Shown: positions 61,092-64,000 of the stretch, piece by piece
Layout: each line of letters starts with the position of its first letter
Numbering within the stretch: the first letter of the stretch is position 1
NCBI GenBank assembly: GCA_002328035.1
Contig: DCVL01000021.1
Span: 31,267 to 95,266, forward strand
DNA length: 64,000 nucleotides
Direction: 5' to 3'
Origin: Geobacter sp. UBA2189
Lineage (GTDB): Bacteria > Desulfobacterota > Desulfuromonadia > Geobacterales > Pseudopelobacteraceae
Made by a program: the position numbers and the translations under genes
Notes under the pieces: model-generated
Told to the model about the DNA's origin: nothing
The model's input: the letters and a program-made list of their open reading frames with translations, nothing else
Databases searched by the model: none

Positions 61092-61906
61092 CTCACCACC
61101 GTATCAATTGACTGTAGACGTTTTAGCAAAACTGGCAGTTCGGATAAAGGAATGGAATTTGGACCATCACATAGAGCAGCGGCCGGATCCTCATGAACCT
61201 CCATAAAAATCCCGTCAATACCGGTAGCTACAGCAGCGCGTGCCAATGTTTCAACAAATTCACGCTGGCCACCTGATGATTCCCCCTGACCTCCTGGCAA
61301 CTGGACACTGTGGGTGGCATCAAAGACCACCGGATAACCGTAAGAACGCATAACAGGGAATGAACGCATATCCACTACCAGATTGTTGTAGCCAAAGGAG
61401 GCGCCCCGTTCCGTAAGAATGATGTTATCATTGTCGCTGGACAACATCTTGCCAACGACATTACGCATATCCCAGGGTGCAAGGAACTGTCCTTTTTTAA
61501 TGTTAATCACCTTGCCTGTCCTGGCAGCAGCGATAAGCAGATCCGTCTGACGACAGAGGAACGCGGGGATCTGAAGGATATCAAGCACCTGTGCGGCAGG
61601 AGCAACCTGCTCAATAGAGTGTATATCTGACAAAACCGGAATCCCCAGACTGTTTTTGACTTTTTCAAGTATCCTTAACCCCTCTTCAAGCCCAGGCCCA
61701 CGAAAAGCATGGATAGATGTGCGGTTTGCCTTGTCATATGATGATTTGAAGATTAGCGGCATCCCCAACCCGTTACAGATGGTCATCAACCGTTCGGCAT
61801 GACGCAAAGAGGCATCTTCACTCTCTATAACACAGGGACCGGCAATGAGAACCAGCGGTCGTCCACCCCCTATTTTTACAGATCCAACAGTAAGTTCCTT
61901 GGTCAT
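61088..61906 (-). CDS. kdsA: KDO-8-phosphate synthase
   Basis: The 272-residue protein condenses PEP with arabinose-5-P. The ATG at 61906 has AGAGG 5 nt upstream; a GTG two codons earlier is also in frame. Key sequence: LVLIAGPCVIESED, KSSYDKANRTS, GIPVLSDIHS, FLCRQTDLL, NIKKGQFLAPWDM and the substrate loop VFDATHSVQLPGG. It heads the Kdo/LPS-transport operon. Upstream lies a terminator after tRNA-Ser. Confidence 0.96.
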   Translation of the reverse strand: MTKELTVGSVKIGGGRPLVLIAGPCVIESEDASLRHAERLMTICNGLGMPLIFKSSYDKANRTSIHAFRGPGLEEGLRILEKVKNSLGIPVLSDIHSIEQVAPAAQVLDILQIPAFLCRQTDLLIAAARTGKVINIKKGQFLAPWDMRNVVGKMLSSDNDNIILTERGASFGYNNLVVDMRSFPVMRSYGYPVVFDATHSVQLPGGQGESSGGQREFVETLARAAVATGIDGIFMEVHEDPAAALCDGPNSIPLSELPVLLKRLQSIDTVVR

Positions 61907-61929
61907 AAACACCTCTTTTTCATAAAACA

Positions 61930-61953
61930 GCCCCGCCGGATTGATGACGGGGC
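61930..61953 (-). terminator. Terminator after tRNA-Ser
   Basis: On the minus strand GCCCCGTC (61946-61953) pairs with GGCGGGGC (61930-61937), one G-U pair, followed by TGTTTTAT. It lies 12 bases past the tRNA end and before kdsA. Confidence 0.75.
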
Positions 61954-61965
61954 AGACTCTTTAAC

Positions 61966-62053
61966 TGGCGGAGGGGCAGGGATTCGAACCCTGGGTGGGT
62001 TGCCCCACACTTGATTTCGAGTCAAGCACCTTCGACCTCTCGGACACCCCTCC
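61966..62053 (-). tRNA. tRNA-Ser (anticodon CGA)
   Basis: The 88-nt cloverleaf on the minus strand has acceptor GGAGGGG paired with CCCCTCC, discriminator G and an encoded CCA (61966-61968). The anticodon stem CTTGA / TCAAG encloses loop CTCGAAA, so the anticodon is CGA, reading UCG codons. A long variable arm (GTGGGGC-AACC-CAC region) confirms a class II serine tRNA. The T arm has the standard GGTTCGAATCC. It lies between two terminators. Confidence 0.95.
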
Positions 62054-62054
62054 T

Positions 62055-62082
62055 TAAAAAACGGCCTGATCTCTCAGGCCGT
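62055..62082 (-). terminator. Rho-independent terminator after tadA
   Basis: ACGGCCTGA (62061-62069) and TCAGGCCGT (62074-62082) form a perfect 9-bp stem with a 4-nt loop; on the minus strand it is followed by TTTTT. It lies 30 bases past the tadA stop and its U-run ends 2 bases before the 5' end of the tRNA. Confidence 0.85.
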
Positions 62083-62111
62083 CTTGTCTATACATCATGC
62101 AGTTGGAAAAC

Positions 62112-62594
62112 TCAACCCTGTCCTTTTAACCTGTTGCGTTTACTGCGAATGGTGGAAAAAAAGCCGGTCAAAAGCCCTGAACATTCATCCTCCCGTATGC
62201 CTGTTATCAGTTCGCAGCGGTGGTTAAGGCGTTGATCATTTGACAAGTCATAAAGTGAACCGGCTGCCCCCCCCTTTGGATCAAAACAACCAAATACAAC
62301 TCTGGGAATCCTGGCCAGAATGATAGCGCCCATGCACATCAGGCAGGGCTCCAGCGTTACATACAGCGTTGTTTCCAGCAGTCGCCAGTTTCCCAGTTTT
62401 TGTGCAGCCTTGCGGATCGCAAGAAGTTCCGCATGGGCAGCGGGATCCTGTCTTGTCTCACGCAGGTTGTACGCACGCGAGAGGATCTGTCCATTTTTTA
62501 CTATCACACAACCTATCGGCACCTCTGCAATCGCTTCAGCCCTTCGAGCCTGAGTAATAGCCTTGCCCATCCAGTATTCATCCCCTCGCTCCAT
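62112..62594 (-). CDS. tadA: tRNA adenosine deaminase
   Basis: The 160-residue protein has the cytidine/adenosine deaminase zinc motif: His54 and Glu56 in PAAHAELLAI and Cys84 and Cys87 in EPCLMCMGA. It converts A34 of tRNA-Arg(ACG) to inosine. It starts next to the SPFH gene stop (62595), so it is the third gene of the NfeD-SPFH-tadA unit. Confidence 0.95.
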   Translation of the reverse strand: MERGDEYWMGKAITQARRAEAIAEVPIGCVIVKNGQILSRAYNLRETRQDPAAHAELLAIRKAAQKLGNWRLLETTLYVTLEPCLMCMGAIILARIPRVVFGCFDPKGGAAGSLYDLSNDQRLNHRCELITGIREDECSGLLTGFFSTIRSKRNRLKGQG

Positions 62595-63443
62595 CTATCC
62601 CTTTCCCATCATACCGCGGATGGCAGCAGGCAGATCTGCAGGAAGCACCACCATCTTTGAGTTCTGTGATGTAGCCATCTTATGCATTGCGTTGATGTAT
62701 CGATCACCAAGAAGAAACAGAGCCGGAAGGTCATTTCCCTTTACAGATTCACTAATATCCGAAATAGCTCGTGCCGATGCCTGAGCCAACCGAACCTGAG
62801 CCTCAGCTTCACGTTTGGATGCCTCAAGCTTTCCTTCAGCTTCACGGATCATCGCTTCACGCTTACCTTCAGCTTCAAGGATAGTAGCCTGTTTAAAACG
62901 GTCAGCGCTGGCCTGCTGCTCCATTGCACGCTGCATTGAATCTGAAGGTTTTATATCCTGAATCTCAACTGACTGGACATATATCCCCCACGCTGCCACC
63001 TCTTTTGAAATATTTTCCTGAAGCCTGGCCTTTATATGTTCACGCTCTGAAAGGGCGCTGTTAAGATCCATCTGCCCTATTATTGCCCTTAAGGATGTCA
63101 TAACCAGGTTCTGAATGGCATATTCGTAGTTCTGAATCTCATAAACTGCTCGGGTAGGATCTGTCACCTTTATAAAAGCCACAGCGTTGGTAATAATAAC
63201 TGCATTATCCTTGGTAATAACCTCTTGGGAGCCTATAGCCAGAACATCCCCTTTGGTTGATACGCGGTAGGCAACCTTGTCAATGTATGGAATAATAAAA
63301 TTCAGCCCCGGCTTTAATGTTTTGTGAAACTTGCCAAGTCTTTCAACCACCCACTCCTGTCCCTGAGGTATTGTTTTTACACCGGCAAAAATAGTTGCTG
63401 CAACAACAACAAACAGTACTATAACGATAAACAATGCTGGCAT
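62595..63443 (-). CDS. SPFH/stomatin-family membrane protein (QmcA-like)
   Basis: The 282-residue protein has an N-terminal membrane anchor (ALFIVIVLFVVVAATIFAGV), the SPFH core (VPQGQEWVVERLGKFHKTLKPG-like start, FIIPYIDKVAYRV, YAIQNLVMTSLRAIIGQMDL) and a long helical, Ala/Glu-rich segment at about 175-235 (REAEGKLEASKREAEAQVRL). Such proteins form membrane microdomain scaffolds and complexes with NfeD proteins. An NfeD gene precedes it by 13 bases. Confidence 0.92.
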   Translation of the reverse strand: MPALFIVIVLFVVVAATIFAGVKTIPQGQEWVVERLGKFHKTLKPGLNFIIPYIDKVAYRVSTKGDVLAIGSQEVITKDNAVIITNAVAFIKVTDPTRAVYEIQNYEYAIQNLVMTSLRAIIGQMDLNSALSEREHIKARLQENISKEVAAWGIYVQSVEIQDIKPSDSMQRAMEQQASADRFKQATILEAEGKREAMIREAEGKLEASKREAEAQVRLAQASARAISDISESVKGNDLPALFLLGDRYINAMHKMATSQNSKMVVLPADLPAAIRGMMGKG

Positions 63444-63456
63444 TTCATCCTCCTGT

Positions 63457-63903
63457 CTATATTTTTTTCACCTTTAGCATCTGACCTTCAATATCCTCAA
63501 CCATTACTGAATCGCCAACTTTTAAGGCTTCATCGGCAAAGCATATCCACTCGTCCGCCCCAAGAATTGATATTCTGAACCGTACAGTTCCCTTTGCATA
63601 GCTGTCAGTGGTACCACGGATGATAATTCCTGATTCTCCAACAATCGCCTCTTTTGAAAGTCCGGCATGGGTATTGTCTTTTTTGGGTTTAAGGTATTTG
63701 AACCAGATAATTGTAAAAAGCACAGAGAATATTGCCCAGAGAAGCACCTGAAGCCAATCTGACAAAGAAGGAGCAAGCAGCAGCAATATACCTACCAGCA
63801 ATGCACCAAACCCAAACCAGATAATGGTAAAGGAGGGTATCACCAATTCAAGCCCAATAAGTATAAAACCGGCCAATATCCAATACCACCATTCTATCTT
63901 CAC
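63457..63903 (-). CDS. NfeD-family membrane protein, short form
   Basis: The 148-residue protein starts at a GTG at 63903, with GGAGG 5 nt upstream. Three membrane helices lie in the first 75 residues (WYWILAGFILIGLELVIPSF, GALLVGILLLLAPSL, LWAIFSVLFTIIWF). An OB-fold domain closes the protein (GESGIIIRGTTDSYAKGTVRF). There is no ClpP-class protease domain, so this is the short form that partners an SPFH protein. It begins the NfeD-SPFH-tadA unit. Confidence 0.9.
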   Translation of the reverse strand: MKIEWWYWILAGFILIGLELVIPSFTIIWFGFGALLVGILLLLAPSLSDWLQVLLWAIFSVLFTIIWFKYLKPKKDNTHAGLSKEAIVGESGIIIRGTTDSYAKGTVRFRISILGADEWICFADEALKVGDSVMVEDIEGQMLKVKKI

Positions 63904-63938
63904 TATTTCCTCCTTTTTGAAGAAAATTAATCTACGCC

Positions 63939-63947
63939 ATTATAGCA
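63939..63947 (-). promoter_or_regulatory. Candidate extended -10 promoter of the NfeD unit
   Basis: The minus strand reads TGCTATAAT, a perfect extended -10 (TGnTATAAT), 35 bases before the GTG start at 63903. The -35 region is weak (CTTTTA at a 17-base spacing), which extended -10 promoters tolerate. Confidence 0.5.
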
Positions 63948-64000
63948 GATGCTATTAATATTAAAAGTAACAGACGAGCCTCTTGCAAAACCTTATTCAA

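Overview
The window reads as bacterial chromosome of a Geobacter-like deltaproteobacterium (Desulfuromonadia/Geobacterales). Supporting signs are two tandem periplasmic triheme c7 cytochromes of the PpcA type, system II cytochrome c maturation (ResB/CcsA), class I fumarase, PATAN/DUF4388 and roadblock regulators, a receptor-less chemosensory operon, and the rpoN-hpf-hprK-rapZ-PTS block joined to LPS transport genes. Base composition looks moderate (near or slightly under 50% GC by eye, not computed). Nearly everything is on the minus strand; only dnaE, accA and a split YeeE/YedE transporter are on the plus strand.

Layout. 1-2.4 kb: a truncated chalcone-isomerase-like exported protein, a decayed response-regulator receiver pseudogene, and two roadblock-type regulators. 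2.4-7.2 kb: dnaE and accA behind a promoter region with a dyad and direct repeats. 7.25-20.95 kb: one long minus-strand surface-glycan operon (YfhO-like protein, seven glycosyltransferases, a methyltransferase, a flippase, GDP-L-fucose synthase) ending in a tRNA methyltransferase. 21.0-22.4 kb: a two-gene YeeE/YedE sulfur-compound transporter whose first gene has an in-frame UGA exactly where the family has its signature Cys, followed by a bSECIS-like hairpin; I read it as a selenoprotein. 22.4-30.3 kb: cytochrome maturation, triheme cytochromes (one behind a good sigma-54 promoter match), purD, purH, fumarase. 30.5-34.3 kb: an accessory stretch with an exported caspase-like protease carrying EF-hand loops, an exported FGE-fold protein, and a PIN/Phd toxin-antitoxin pair bracketed by two direct copies of a palindromic repeat. 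34.3-38.3 kb: holA, lptE, leuS.

38.4-47.8 kb is a chemosensory operon (cheB, cheR, a HEAT-repeat protein, two cheW, an ExeA-type ATPase, cheA, cheY, and a PATAN-receiver protein) with no receptor. 47.9-61.9 kb is a long run: der, a sigma-54 two-component pair, prepilin peptidase, HPr, EIIA-Man, RapZ, HprK, HPF, RpoN, LptB, LptA, LptC, KdsC, KdsD, KdsA. It links Kdo synthesis and LPS export to sigma-54 and a regulatory PTS. After it come tRNA-Ser(CGA), tadA, and an SPFH/NfeD pair.

The best candidate for something undescribed is the UGA-containing YeeE/YedE subunit at 21263-21781. An annotation that treats UGA as stop would cut it to 131 residues and lose the conserved signature motif.
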